The notes below the pieces were generated by a model that did not search any database, had not been told where the DNA came from, and was given only the letters and a program-made list of their open reading frames with translations. From Acinetobacter sichuanensis (GTDB taxonomy: Bacteria > Pseudomonadota > Gammaproteobacteria > Pseudomonadales > Moraxellaceae): DNA of 64,000 nucleotides. The stretch covers positions 1 through 64,000 of the forward strand of contig NZ_PYIX02000009.1 in NCBI RefSeq assembly GCF_003024515.2. Direction: 5' to 3'. Positions 28,087 through 38,037 of this stretch are shown here, one piece after another. Every line of letters begins with the position of its first letter. Within the stretch, counting starts at the first letter, position 1. The translations under genes were made by a program, and so were the position numbers.

Positions 28087-29160
28087 TTAAATCACATGAA
28101 TATTAGGGAATTGGCGTATTGTATTCTCATTTTGCTGAGTTTCTGCTGCAATTAAACGCTCAATGATTTTACGAGATTGAACACCTCCAGCATCAATATT
28201 GAGCATTAATAATTTACGATGTGCATTACGTAATATATTTTGTTGTTGTTGCTCTAACATTTCTAAATCTTCTGTAAAAATTTTGCCTTGTCCTTGACGG
28301 ATTTGTTCAGTTAGTTCTGCGTTATCTGCTTGGAAATTGCGTGCCATTCCCCAAAAATACCAATGAGATGTTTCTGTTTCTGGGGTAATAAAATCCACAA
28401 CAATTGCAGCTACTTTTTTATCTTTTGTTGCGTGATAGCCTCCATGTCCAGCATGCGCGACACCAACTTCAATATGTACATGACTTGGCGCATAAAAATG
28501 ACAACGTTGCCAACGGTCTACAGGAATATCATCAGCTAAGTGATGACCACGTAAAGCCATTTGCCAAAAAGGTGGGGCAATGACATTTTCCATATAGCGT
28601 TCAGTAATGACATGGTCTCCATCAACATGAGTGACTGGTAAAGATTCATCAATTTCTTTTTGTCCAATACTGCTCGAATGAACATAGGTTTCATGAGTCA
28701 GATCCATTAAATTATCGATCATTAAACGATAATCACATTGAATATGAAACAATCCTCCGCCATAGCTCCATTCAGGATGATCAGCCCATTCTAAATAAGG
28801 TAGTTTTGTTTCATCAGCAAGTGAAATATCACCTAACCAAATCCAAATAAAACCAAATTTTTCAATAACAGCATAAGCTTTATTACACGGAAAACCCTGA
28901 ACACGTTGCGCTGGCATAGACACGACTTTGCCATCACATCCCATAACTAAGCCATGATAACCACAAACTAAATGACCATTTTCTACATAGCCTAAGGATA
29001 ATGGAGCACCACGATGAGGGCAAAAATCTTCAACAGCGACAACTTTATTTTCATGCCCACGATAAAAAACAATTTTTTCATTACAAATCGTGCGTCCTAA
29101 AGGTTTTTCTGCAATGTCTTCAGAACGACAAGCAACATACCATGCATTTTTAATAAACAT
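28087..29160 (-). CDS. vanA: Vanillate O-demethylase oxygenase subunit (VanA)
   Basis: Rieske non-heme iron monooxygenase that removes the O-methyl group of vanillate to give protocatechuate and formaldehyde. It has 357 residues. The Rieske ligands are Cys47, His49, Cys66 and His69 (CPHRG and CGYHG). The mononuclear iron site is DNLMDLTHETYVH with Asp153, His156 and His161. The ATG is preceded by GGAGT. It is the first gene of vanAB and lies 20 bp downstream of the operator palindrome. Confidence 0.96.
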   Translation of the reverse strand: MFIKNAWYVACRSEDIAEKPLGRTICNEKIVFYRGHENKVVAVEDFCPHRGAPLSLGYVENGHLVCGYHGLVMGCDGKVVSMPAQRVQGFPCNKAYAVIEKFGFIWIWLGDISLADETKLPYLEWADHPEWSYGGGLFHIQCDYRLMIDNLMDLTHETYVHSSSIGQKEIDESLPVTHVDGDHVITERYMENVIAPPFWQMALRGHHLADDIPVDRWQRCHFYAPSHVHIEVGVAHAGHGGYHATKDKKVAAIVVDFITPETETSHWYFWGMARNFQADNAELTEQIRQGQGKIFTEDLEMLEQQQQNILRNAHRKLLMLNIDAGGVQSRKIIERLIAAETQQNENTIRQFPNIHVI

Positions 29161-29562
29161 TGTGACGACTCCTTATCACTAATTGGATCCAATTTAAGGT
29201 AATTTCCAGATAAGGTCAACTGAATAATAAAAATAATTAAATGATTGTAACTTGATCTATTTTTTGTAATTTATGCTTTATTATAGTGATAGTATTTAAT
29301 TAATTTTAATTTAAAAAATAATTTATTGTATTTAAATAGGTATATTTTTCTTTATTTTTATAAAATATATTGATTTTTTGGATCCATAAAGTCAGTATAA
29401 AAAGGAAGCAGGATGCTTCATAGACATTATTTTTCTTTTAATAAAAAGCAAAATGGTTGGATTATTTGATCTAGGCAATTATGGATAAGGATATGCATAA
29501 TCACTCAAAGCTCATCATGACTGTGCCTTGTGTATCTTTTCCAAATTCGGAGAGAGATATAA
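29161..29562. promoter_or_regulatory. van divergent control region
   Basis: A 402-bp very AT-rich gap between divergent vanA and vanK. It contains the vanA promoter and operator at 29181-29219, a second TGGATCCA core at 29379-29386 that could serve vanK, and nothing that looks like a gene. A TATAAA at 29396-29401 may be the vanK -10 box, but its -35 is unclear. Confidence 0.7.
29181..29219 (-). promoter_or_regulatory. vanAB promoter with VanR operator
   Basis: Reading the minus strand: -35 TTGACC at 29219-29214, a 17-bp spacer, and -10 TAAATT at 29196-29191. The perfect palindrome AATTGGATCCAATT (29181-29194) overlaps the -10 box and contains the ATTGGATCCAAT sequence known as the VanR operator of Caulobacter. 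Repressor binding there would block RNA polymerase. Confidence 0.82.
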
Positions 29563-30912
29563 ATGGAAAGAGATATTGTTGAAGAAATAAACCAAAATAA
29601 AATGATTAAGTATCAGTGGTTTATTATCATTATTTGTATTTTTTTAAATATTATTGATGGTTTTGATGTCATGGTCATGGCATTTACTGCACCTTCAGTT
29701 TCAGCAGAATGGTCACTTTCAGGCGCTCAAATCGGCTTATTACTGAGTTCGGGTTTATTTGGTATGGCGGCTGGATCAATTTTTTTAGCGCCATTAGCAG
29801 ACAAAATTGGACGACGTTTATTAATTTTAATATGTTTATTCATTGCAGGAATCAGCATGTTGGCATGTGCTTTTGTGCCAAGCCATAGCACCTTAGCACT
29901 TCTTAGATTTATTACAGGTGTCGGAGTCGGTGGTATTTTGGCATGTAGTAATGTTCTTGCAAGTGAATATGCAAATGCCCGTTGGAGAAGTCTAGCCGTC
30001 AGTTTAATGTCAACAGGCTATGGAATAGGGGCAACATTTGGTGGAATTTTATCATTAACGTTGATTGAACATTTGGGTTGGCGTAGTATTTTTTTCGCAG
30101 GTGGCATTTCAACTTTAATTATGCTGGGTATCAGTGCTTGGTTGCTGCCTGAATCTTTAGATTATTTACTTGCGAAACGACCTAAACAAGCTTTGGAAAA
30201 AATCAATACAATTATTGCACGTATGCAAATCAGTAGACTGACGCATTTACCAACTTATCAAAATCATCAGGGAAAAGAACAAGTAGGGCAAATGACCAAA
30301 CTGTTTCAAGGACAACAAGGCTTGCAAACTTTATGTTTATGGGGCGCTTTTTTTCTCGTCATGTTCGGTTTTTACTTTGTGATGAGCTGGACGCCAAAAA
30401 TTCTGATTTCTATGGGAATGTCACCACAACAAGGGGTGAGTACAGGTATTTTAATCAGTGTAGGTGGTATTTTTGGTGCTGCACTGATCGGTTTACTTGC
30501 TTCACGAATTAAAATATTTTATGCATTAAGTTTATTTTTAGCTTTAACTGCACTTGGAGTTTTTCTTTTTGTTAGCGTATCAACACAAGTCAATATTGCA
30601 TTAGCAGTGGGTTTATTACTGGGTATTGTGATTAATGGTTGTGTTGCAGGATTGTATTCAATTTCTCCAACCATCTATTCGGCAGATATACGCAGTCGAG
30701 GGGTAGGTTATGCTATTGGTTTTGGGCGTTTAGGTGCAATTTTATCACCAACGATAGCAGGATTATTTCTCGACCAAGGTTTAGCACCTGCAACCTTATA
30801 TGCTTATTATGGTGTTGTTTTTATTTTCGCTATTTTTCTTGTTTTGGCTTTAGGGAAAATCTTTTACCGCCAAAAAACCAAACCAATCGATGTCAAAGAA
30901 ATCACCGTTTAG
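29563..30912 (+). CDS. vanK: Vanillate transporter, AAHS family (VanK)
   Basis: Inner-membrane symporter of 449 residues with about 12 membrane segments. It has DGFDVMVMAF in segment 1 and APLADKIGRR after segment 2, which place it in the aromatic acid:H+ symporter group. It is divergent from vanAB across a shared operator region, matching VanK of Acinetobacter, which takes up vanillate and related acids. Substrate preference is inferred from context. A terminator follows. Confidence 0.88.
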   Translation: MERDIVEEINQNKMIKYQWFIIIICIFLNIIDGFDVMVMAFTAPSVSAEWSLSGAQIGLLLSSGLFGMAAGSIFLAPLADKIGRRLLILICLFIAGISMLACAFVPSHSTLALLRFITGVGVGGILACSNVLASEYANARWRSLAVSLMSTGYGIGATFGGILSLTLIEHLGWRSIFFAGGISTLIMLGISAWLLPESLDYLLAKRPKQALEKINTIIARMQISRLTHLPTYQNHQGKEQVGQMTKLFQGQQGLQTLCLWGAFFLVMFGFYFVMSWTPKILISMGMSPQQGVSTGILISVGGIFGAALIGLLASRIKIFYALSLFLALTALGVFLFVSVSTQVNIALAVGLLLGIVINGCVAGLYSISPTIYSADIRSRGVGYAIGFGRLGAILSPTIAGLFLDQGLAPATLYAYYGVVFIFAIFLVLALGKIFYRQKTKPIDVKEITV

Positions 30913-30939
30913 CTTTAAAAATAAAGCGTGAAAATCAAA

Positions 30940-30969
30940 AAAGCAGATACATTGAAATGTATCTGCTTT
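30940..30969. terminator. Bidirectional terminator between vanK and hcaG
   Basis: Perfect 13-bp arms AAAGCAGATACAT and ATGTATCTGCTTT around a 4-nt loop. It ends both vanK and the leftward hca operon. Confidence 0.9.
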
Positions 30970-31010
30970 AAAATATTGATCAAAATAGCCTAAGCAAATT
31001 TTATAAATTT

Positions 31011-32762
31011 TTATTTACAGCTAAAATTCTCAGCTTTTTCACTATTTCCTTGACCATTATAACGAGCAACTAAAGGATAAAAACATAATGGGCGAGTACG
31101 ATCGGAAGCCCAATTTTGAGGAATTTCAGTATTAATAACACCACTTGAATTTCCTAGACCTCGTGCTGTTGCAATAATTTGATCTGGTTTTTCACCATAT
31201 TCAACCCAACGAACAAGTGCAGTCAGTGCATCAAACTGATCAGTTGCGATTCCTGCTGAAGTATGATTCATTCCTGGAACTCGGAAAAATCTTACAAAGT
31301 CTGAGGCTTGAATTGATTTTTCTGAATAAGTAGATGTAATTTTATCATACCAGTTTTGTGTATCATCAACTGAAAAAACACCATCTGAAGCACCATGCAC
31401 AATGATCATTTTGCCACCTTTATTAAGAATGGTATCTAAATTTAGCTCATTTGGAGGCAGCATAAATGACATCGCACTTTCAGTATAAGTCTGATCTGTA
31501 TTAAAAAGTTTTGAAAAATCAGTGTCAAAATTATAATTAAAAGCAAATTTTCTAGAATCATCCATCACCGATGGATTTGGTGGAACTTGAAAAATGATAC
31601 CTACTGCAACAGGATCTCGCTGACTGCCAACCGACGAAGAGAATTTCCAACTCGCCCAATTATTACCAATTAATCCAGGATCATAAGGCTGTGTTGCATA
31701 AAGATGTTCGCCTTTAGCGTTGATTGGTCCTGTATAAATTTTATCAATAACATCAAGCTGTAAGTCAGTTAAACATTGTCCATCACGTTGGTTTGTCTGA
31801 CATATAGGAACATCTTTAAATATATTAAAAGCTGTACGACAGGCATCTATGTCTTGAACCATGCCATCATCAATTCCATCTAAAGCATCACATTTCGCTA
31901 AAATTGAGTCCGCTAACACTTGTCTTTCAGCTAAAGTTAAAGCAGTACTTAAATCATTTTCATCTGTTGCAACGCGACGTAATTGTTGAGCTGTATAAAG
32001 TTGAGCTGCTGCGGCACGTGGTAAATGAAATCCTGGTGCATTTGCAACAATACCATCAAATTGGTCTGCAAAGCGAGTTGCTGCAACCATCGCATGACGT
32101 CCACCATTTGAAGACCCACCAGCATAAGAGCGATCTGGATATTTTCCATAAGTAAATTTGATTAAATCTTTTGCCATAGGGGTGAGTTTACCCATAGCAG
32201 CATAACCATAATTTACACGTGCTTCTGGATCTAAGCCAAAAAGTGGATTTTGTGTCGCATTATGCCCAGCATCCGATGAAATAACAGCAAACCCTGTATA
32301 TAGCGCATTGCTTATAGGACCGCCACTGCCAATATTGCCAACAGCATTAACAATATTGCCATCTGTGCCACCATTGCCTTGATATAAAAATCTACCATTC
32401 CATTGTATTGGGAGGCGCATTTCAAAACCAATTTGATATGTTTGTCCATCTATGGGGCTAACACGCTGCTCCATATAGCCTTTGATTAGACAATGTTCTG
32501 GAATAGGATTATTTCCGACTTTTAATACACCTGTTGCCTGAACTTCAGCATCAGTAATGACTGTTTTATTATATTGATAACGAGTTAGATTTTGACAATC
32601 TATTGCCATTTTTGCAGCAACAGCAGGGCTTAATTGTGGAATAGCAATAGGCTGATTTTGGACAATTTCAGTATTGTCATCATTACACGCCACCAGTGTC
32701 ATTAAGCAACTTAAAGCCAAAATTTTCTTAGACTTTTTTGATAAATCTGTTCGATTTTTCAT
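31011..32762 (-). CDS. hcaG: Tannase/feruloyl esterase-family lipoprotein (HcaG)
   Basis: Esterase of 583 residues that probably releases hydroxycinnamates from esters such as chlorogenate, yielding caffeate plus quinate. The N terminus ends in the lipobox LVAC with Cys26, so it is membrane-anchored outside the cytoplasm. The nucleophile motif GGSSNGG lies near residue 217, and a catalytic His is in PGMNHTSAG. It is the last gene of the hcaABCDEFG order known from ADP1, where HcaG acts on chlorogenate. Both expected products have catabolic genes in this window. Confidence 0.85.
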   Translation of the reverse strand: MKNRTDLSKKSKKILALSCLMTLVACNDDNTEIVQNQPIAIPQLSPAVAAKMAIDCQNLTRYQYNKTVITDAEVQATGVLKVGNNPIPEHCLIKGYMEQRVSPIDGQTYQIGFEMRLPIQWNGRFLYQGNGGTDGNIVNAVGNIGSGGPISNALYTGFAVISSDAGHNATQNPLFGLDPEARVNYGYAAMGKLTPMAKDLIKFTYGKYPDRSYAGGSSNGGRHAMVAATRFADQFDGIVANAPGFHLPRAAAAQLYTAQQLRRVATDENDLSTALTLAERQVLADSILAKCDALDGIDDGMVQDIDACRTAFNIFKDVPICQTNQRDGQCLTDLQLDVIDKIYTGPINAKGEHLYATQPYDPGLIGNNWASWKFSSSVGSQRDPVAVGIIFQVPPNPSVMDDSRKFAFNYNFDTDFSKLFNTDQTYTESAMSFMLPPNELNLDTILNKGGKMIIVHGASDGVFSVDDTQNWYDKITSTYSEKSIQASDFVRFFRVPGMNHTSAGIATDQFDALTALVRWVEYGEKPDQIIATARGLGNSSGVINTEIPQNWASDRTRPLCFYPLVARYNGQGNSEKAENFSCK

Positions 32763-32910
32763 GAAATTATTCCTTTGATTCCATATTTTTATTTTTCGCT
32801 ATTGTTAAGCGAATGATTTGAGCATGCCCAATCGTCTTGAGCATACATCTCATGGTTTGATACGTTAAATATTAAAAACTATTGAAAATTAAGACATTGA
32901 AAACCAAAAC

Positions 32911-33303
32911 CTAACTGACAAGTACAAGGAAATTAGCCGTCATTCTTGCAACCACTTTTTCATCTTGCCATGCTGAAGCATCAATATTTAAGATCTTGCG
33001 TCCTTGTCGTAAAAATTGGCATTGAACAGTGATTTCCCCTATATGGCAGGGTCTTAAAAAATCCATAGTTAAATTAATGGTTGTTGCCGCACGATTTTCA
33101 TTGGCACATATTGCAAAAATTCCCATTGCATCATCTAACATCGCACAAATCATTCCTCCTTCAATATGACCACGTGGGTTGGTAAATGCAGATGTTCCCA
33201 TATATTTCGCTGTAAAAATTTGTTGTTCTATGTCCCAGTTTAGGTCATGCCCACCTAAAGTATGGTGAATCGGAGGAAGTTCTAAATTTTGCAGATCTTG
33301 CAT
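32911..33303 (-). CDS. hcaF: PaaI-like hotdog thioesterase (HcaF)
   Basis: 130-residue hotdog-fold protein with the family pattern HIEGGMICAMLDDAMG (about residues 46-61), which contains the catalytic acidic residue. It probably hydrolyses excess or dead-end hydroxycinnamoyl- or phenylpropanoyl-CoA to free CoA. It lies within the hca operon between the porin and the esterase. The symbol rests on gene order; biochemical specificity is not shown by the sequence. Confidence 0.75.
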   Translation of the reverse strand: MQDLQNLELPPIHHTLGGHDLNWDIEQQIFTAKYMGTSAFTNPRGHIEGGMICAMLDDAMGIFAICANENRAATTINLTMDFLRPCHIGEITVQCQFLRQGRKILNIDASAWQDEKVVARMTANFLVLVS

Positions 33304-33376
33304 ATCATGTCCTTATAAAAAACTATTCAAATCATTTACTTAAATTATTAATCCAACTTATTTTTCAAATATTTTT

Positions 33377-34627
33377 TTATTTAAATTTCCATGTGTAGTC
33401 AATATTAAGACGAGTTTCATTTACAGGCTTAATATTGGCTGTTGCTGACATATTATTGTCATAGATGGCATAACGCGCTCTTAAACCTAAATTTTTAAAT
33501 GTTCCACTTGGTACGGTATAGCCAACATCAAAATCAAGTTCGTCTTCTTTTAGATTCGTTCCACCTAAATGTGGCGCATAAATATTTGAGCCTCGTGTAT
33601 AACGCGTCATAAAGCGTAAGCCTTGCACATAATCTTTAAAATCATATTCATAGCGTAAGCTATAAACTTTTTCTTTAGGATTTAAAAATTCACCCGGCCA
33701 CGTATCAATCAGCAAACCTGTTTCACCACCCGATAAATACGGAAATGCGGTATCACCATGATGTTGAAATGATCCAACAATAAATTTGTGATTATCACGT
33801 TTTAACTCTACATGCGTATGATAAAGGTCATTATCGACTAAACCTGCTTTGGCTTGTCCTTCATCGCGACTACGATAATAATGAAAATAAGTATTTAATT
33901 GTGTACGTGGATCTATTTCCCATTTATATAAAAATCCTGTGGTACTTTGTTCATATAAATCATTTACATTAAGATAAAATAAGCCAAGTCTCAGTGCGGG
34001 GTTTAGTTGATAAAATCCGCCTGTATAATATAAACCATCCGTTTCTTCTGCTTTGAAACGTCCATTTACACCTGAGATTTTAATATTTTCCCAGTTCGTT
34101 GAATCACGATGATTCACTTTATTAATATATGCTGCTTGTAGATCTAAATTTTTTATATCTTTAGATTGTAATGAAACACCTTGATATGTCTGTGGTAAAA
34201 GCCGAGCAGGTGAGGCAACCAACACAGGATTCATAGGTGTTAATGTTCCGACCTTTAATTCACTTTGGCTGATTTTGGCTTTAGCGGTTAAACCAATTTC
34301 ACCATAACTCGAAGTCGGCTGATTAGTTTTTAAATCACGGGGTAAATTTCCTGTTCCTGCATCATGGTCATCGGCATAAAGTTTAAAACCTGCTGTTGCC
34401 AGTACATCTAAACCAAAACCAACAGTTCCTTCGGTATAACCAGAATTCGCTTTTAAAATAAAACCTTGTGTCCAGTCTTTAGCCGCAGGAAAAGCTGCTT
34501 GCTCTTGATAATCACGGTCAAAATAGAAATTACGCGCGGTTAAAGTCACACTACTTTTATCAATGAAATCATTGGCAAATGTTGAACATGACAAAAGTGC
34601 AGCACAGCTTATAGAGAGTTTTTTCAT
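33377..34627 (-). CDS. hcaE: OprD-family outer-membrane porin (HcaE)
   Basis: 416-residue porin with a signal peptide (MKKLSISCAALLSCSTFAND), alternating amphipathic strands and a C-terminal YTWKFK ending. The opening segment DFIDKSSVTLTARNFYFDRD is typical of OprD-type channels for small acids. It probably admits hydroxycinnamates or their esters. It is in the hca operon between hcaD and hcaF, with an ATG preceded by GGATG. Confidence 0.82.
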   Translation of the reverse strand: MKKLSISCAALLSCSTFANDFIDKSSVTLTARNFYFDRDYQEQAAFPAAKDWTQGFILKANSGYTEGTVGFGLDVLATAGFKLYADDHDAGTGNLPRDLKTNQPTSSYGEIGLTAKAKISQSELKVGTLTPMNPVLVASPARLLPQTYQGVSLQSKDIKNLDLQAAYINKVNHRDSTNWENIKISGVNGRFKAEETDGLYYTGGFYQLNPALRLGLFYLNVNDLYEQSTTGFLYKWEIDPRTQLNTYFHYYRSRDEGQAKAGLVDNDLYHTHVELKRDNHKFIVGSFQHHGDTAFPYLSGGETGLLIDTWPGEFLNPKEKVYSLRYEYDFKDYVQGLRFMTRYTRGSNIYAPHLGGTNLKEDELDFDVGYTVPSGTFKNLGLRARYAIYDNNMSATANIKPVNETRLNIDYTWKFK

Positions 34628-34757
34628 TGCATTTCATCCTGAAATGTTTATGTTTTTAATTTTTGGCAATACGCTCCCGTACTGCCTTGTGGTGAAAACT
34701 TGGCAAACTACTGTTTAAATCTAGTTTTTAAATCGAAAATTTTATTTTGGTTTTGAG

Positions 34758-35897
34758 TTATTTTCCGAGTAACTCACGAGCAACGATTTCTTTCATAATT
34801 TCATTGCTGCCGCCATATATCTTTTGCACACGTGCATCTACAAAAAAACGTGAAATTGGATATTCTTGCATATAGCCATAACCGCCAAAAAGTTGTAAAA
34901 GCTGATCCATAATTTCGCATTGAGTATCAGTAATAAAACATTTTAGCGCAGCAACTTGCGTGACGTTCAGTTGTTTTTGATGGTATAAATCGGCACATTG
35001 TTTGACAAATGCCTGAGCAGCATTGGCTTTAATCTGGGCTTGAGCAAGAACAAATCGTGTATTTTGCATTTGACTTAAATATTGCCCAAAAGCTTTTCGC
35101 TCTTTTACATATTGAGTCGTAATCTGAATCGCACCTAAAATTGACCCTAAAGCCATCATAGAAATACTTAATCTTTCACGTGGTAATTCTTGCATAAGGT
35201 AAGCAAAGCCTTGACCTTCTTGCCCCAAAAGTTGATCCTGAGGAACACGCACTTGATCAAAAAAAAGTTCTGCGGTGTCTTGAGCATGCAAGCCTATTTT
35301 TTTGAGTAAACGACCTTTTTTGACCCCCTCTAGATGAGCATCGACCAATAAAATAGACATTCCTTTTGCCCGTGCATGCGGATCAGTTTTAGCCACTAAT
35401 ACAATTAAATCTGCATGTTGACCATTAGAAATAAAGGTTTTAGAACCATCAACACAATAATAATCATCTTTTAAAATGGCTTGAGTTCGAATGGCTTGTA
35501 AATCTGATCCAGCATTGGCTTCTGTCATGGCAATTGCTGTAACGACTTCGCCAGATACCATTTTGGGTAACCAGTATTTTTTTTGGGCTTCTGTCCCAAT
35601 ATTTTGAATATAAGGTGAAACCAATTCACTTTGCCCACCCATTGCCACAGCCAAAGAAGTAAAACCTGCTTGCGCTGTTTCTTGTACTAACATCAGTGAA
35701 TAATGTACTGGTGCGCCATATCCACCATATTCTTCAGCGACATCAACACATAAAAAACCATTTTCACCTAATTGATGCCATAACTCGCGTGGAATGAGTC
35801 CATTTTCTTCCCAAGATTCATAAAAAGGCGCAACATATTCTGCTAAAAAACGCTTAAAATTATCTCGAAATAACTCAAATTCATGATCAATTTGCAT
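34758..35897 (-). CDS. hcaD: Acyl-CoA dehydrogenase for phenylpropanoyl-CoA (HcaD)
   Basis: FAD enzyme of 379 residues from the ATG at 35897, preceded by GGTGGGA. An in-frame TTG at 35942 would add 15 unlikely residues. It has the family signatures AIAMTEANAGSDL and LQLFGGYGYMQEYPISRFF, and the C-terminal YGGSNEIMKEIVAREL includes the expected Glu. In the hca pathway it is thought to unsaturate dihydrocaffeoyl-type CoA esters so that they enter the HcaA lyase step. The substrate is inferred. Confidence 0.88.
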   Translation of the reverse strand: MQIDHEFELFRDNFKRFLAEYVAPFYESWEENGLIPRELWHQLGENGFLCVDVAEEYGGYGAPVHYSLMLVQETAQAGFTSLAVAMGGQSELVSPYIQNIGTEAQKKYWLPKMVSGEVVTAIAMTEANAGSDLQAIRTQAILKDDYYCVDGSKTFISNGQHADLIVLVAKTDPHARAKGMSILLVDAHLEGVKKGRLLKKIGLHAQDTAELFFDQVRVPQDQLLGQEGQGFAYLMQELPRERLSISMMALGSILGAIQITTQYVKERKAFGQYLSQMQNTRFVLAQAQIKANAAQAFVKQCADLYHQKQLNVTQVAALKCFITDTQCEIMDQLLQLFGGYGYMQEYPISRFFVDARVQKIYGGSNEIMKEIVARELLGK

Positions 35898-36002
35898 ACT
35901 TAAATTCCCACCTAAATTCCCAAGATTCAAAAAATAAGACAAAAAATCCTGACAGCATAAATTTAAATATGCTGTTTTTACTCAGGTTTTTTGTTTAAGG
36001 TT

Positions 36003-37895
36003 TTAATTTTTCAGCACAGGAACACGGATAATTAAAGGATTATCTGTTTGTTTTGAATAAAGTTCTTCAATCAATGCCTGACGTCTTTTTAAAATGTTAC
36101 TTTGGTTTAAATTGCCTTTGTCCGTAATTTCACCTGCATCTAACTGCGGTGCTTGTACCATAAGCGATAACATTGAAACGGTATTTGAACTTCCAGTTGC
36201 ATCTTTATTAAATTCCATCAGAAATTTTTTAAACCATTCATGCACTTTAGGATGCGTTAAGATTTCAGTGGCTGTACTATTTTTATTCAGACCTGCAAGT
36301 TCGGCACATGCATCAAGTTTTGCAAAAATCAGAAAACCTAAAGCATTTAAATTTGCACCCGTAATACACACATCTTGGATCAGTTGATTACCTTGAATCA
36401 GTACTTTATTACGAAGTGTGCCTACATTAACAAATGTGCCTGTATTTAATTTAAAGTCTTCGGCAATACGTCCATCATACATTAACCCCAGTTCTGGACG
36501 CTTTGGATCGACCAAACGTACAGCATCGCCTGTACGATAATAGCCTTCTTCATCAAAAATATTGGCTTGTTGATCTGCTGCTAAACGCCAATAACCACGC
36601 ATGACATTTTTACCACGTACACAAAATTCTAATTTATCACCAATAGGAGAGAGTTTAATTTCACAGCCCGGCGCAGGATAACCAATAAACCCAGCCATCA
36701 CTTTAGGACCTGTTGAAAATGAACATGATGGTGCAGTTTCTGTCATGCCTAAACCTGACATAATACGAATACGCTCACCACAATGCTGCTGTGCAATACG
36801 ATCTAATCTCTTCCAACCTGCATCTGATAATGCAGCACCTGCAAAAAATAAAATTTTAACTTTGGCAAAAAAATGTTCTCGTAATTCAGCATCATTTTCC
36901 AACGCTACGGTGAGTTCTTCCCAGCCTTTTGGTACATTCAAATACACTGTTGGAGAAATTTCTTTTAAGTTACGAATGGTTTCATCAAACTTGCCTGCAA
37001 CAGGCTTACCATCATCAATATAAATGGTTCCGCCATTATATAGTGCAATACCGACATTATGGCTGCCACCAAAAGTATGATGCCACGACAACCAATCTAA
37101 TAAAACAGGTGGAGTGTCTGCAAATTCAGGGAAGGTTTGTAAAATCATTTGTTGATTTACACATAACATTAAGTGCGTTGTAGGTACTGCTTTGGGTAGT
37201 TTTGTTGAGCCTGAAGTAAATAAAAACTTCGCAATTTGATGTTCGTCTAAACTTTCATAATGCGCTTTAACATTATGAACAGGCGTATCCAATAAACTTT
37301 GAAATGCAGTACATCGTTGTTCACCTAACATGCCTGAACATGTAATCACCTCAATATCTGAACTCGCACAGCTTTGAATTGCATGAGCAAAAGCATGTCC
37401 ATCATTTGCAAAAATCAACCCCGGTGTAAGGACATCAAAAACATGTTTTAATTTGCTAAAATCTTGCGAAATTAATGAATAAGCAGGGGAAATTGCTGAA
37501 AATGGAACACCTGCAAACATCGCAGCCATTGATAAAAGTAAATGTTCTAGATCATTTCCCGACAAAATAACCAATGGTCGTTCTGCTGATAAATTGCCAC
37601 GATTATGTAATGCTTGTGCAATATGCCACGCTTTTTGCACGGTATCTGCATAACTGAGTTTGACCCATTCTCCCTGTATATTACGTTTGGCTGCAAATAA
37701 ATGATCTGGCTGAGTTTGAGCAAAATGTAATAAACGGTCTGTAAGCTTCTGAGGATAATCTTGAAGTTGCTCTTTGGGTGAAATATAAAGTGTTTGATTT
37801 TGATAATGAAAATTAATTTCATGCCCACCGAGTTTTACAAAACGTTCTACATCATTATGCGCTGCGTGGGCTTGGACTGCATTCAATTGCGCCAT
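36003..37895 (-). CDS. hcaC: Hydroxycinnamate (feruloyl)-CoA ligase (HcaC)
   Basis: AMP-forming acyl-CoA synthetase of 630 residues that activates ferulate, p-coumarate and caffeate to their CoA thioesters. The ATP-binding loop is FLFTSGSTKLPKAVP, and the adenylation motif GLGMTETAPS and YYRTGD follow. It matches the feruloyl-CoA synthetase subgroup in length. The ATG is preceded by GGAGT. Its CoA-ester products are also the signal that relieves HcaR repression in ADP1. Confidence 0.92.
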   Translation of the reverse strand: MAQLNAVQAHAAHNDVERFVKLGGHEINFHYQNQTLYISPKEQLQDYPQKLTDRLLHFAQTQPDHLFAAKRNIQGEWVKLSYADTVQKAWHIAQALHNRGNLSAERPLVILSGNDLEHLLLSMAAMFAGVPFSAISPAYSLISQDFSKLKHVFDVLTPGLIFANDGHAFAHAIQSCASSDIEVITCSGMLGEQRCTAFQSLLDTPVHNVKAHYESLDEHQIAKFLFTSGSTKLPKAVPTTHLMLCVNQQMILQTFPEFADTPPVLLDWLSWHHTFGGSHNVGIALYNGGTIYIDDGKPVAGKFDETIRNLKEISPTVYLNVPKGWEELTVALENDAELREHFFAKVKILFFAGAALSDAGWKRLDRIAQQHCGERIRIMSGLGMTETAPSCSFSTGPKVMAGFIGYPAPGCEIKLSPIGDKLEFCVRGKNVMRGYWRLAADQQANIFDEEGYYRTGDAVRLVDPKRPELGLMYDGRIAEDFKLNTGTFVNVGTLRNKVLIQGNQLIQDVCITGANLNALGFLIFAKLDACAELAGLNKNSTATEILTHPKVHEWFKKFLMEFNKDATGSSNTVSMLSLMVQAPQLDAGEITDKGNLNQSNILKRRQALIEELYSKQTDNPLIIRVPVLKN

Positions 37896-38037
37896 TGTTC
37901 ACTCCATGTCATTTATTTTGAAATTTTCAAAAAAGTTCTATCTATTTAATCTATTATTTCAATATTTTCAGATTGAGTAAGCCAAGTACAAACTTGATTT
38001 GACTTACTCAAATTTTCAATCTTTACCAACAAACATT

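Noticed and set aside
30639..30971. Separate 110-residue gene over the vanK 3' end
   Set aside because: It is an out-of-frame reading of vanK with no ribosome binding site and Cys/Phe-rich nonsense composition, and it runs into the terminator.
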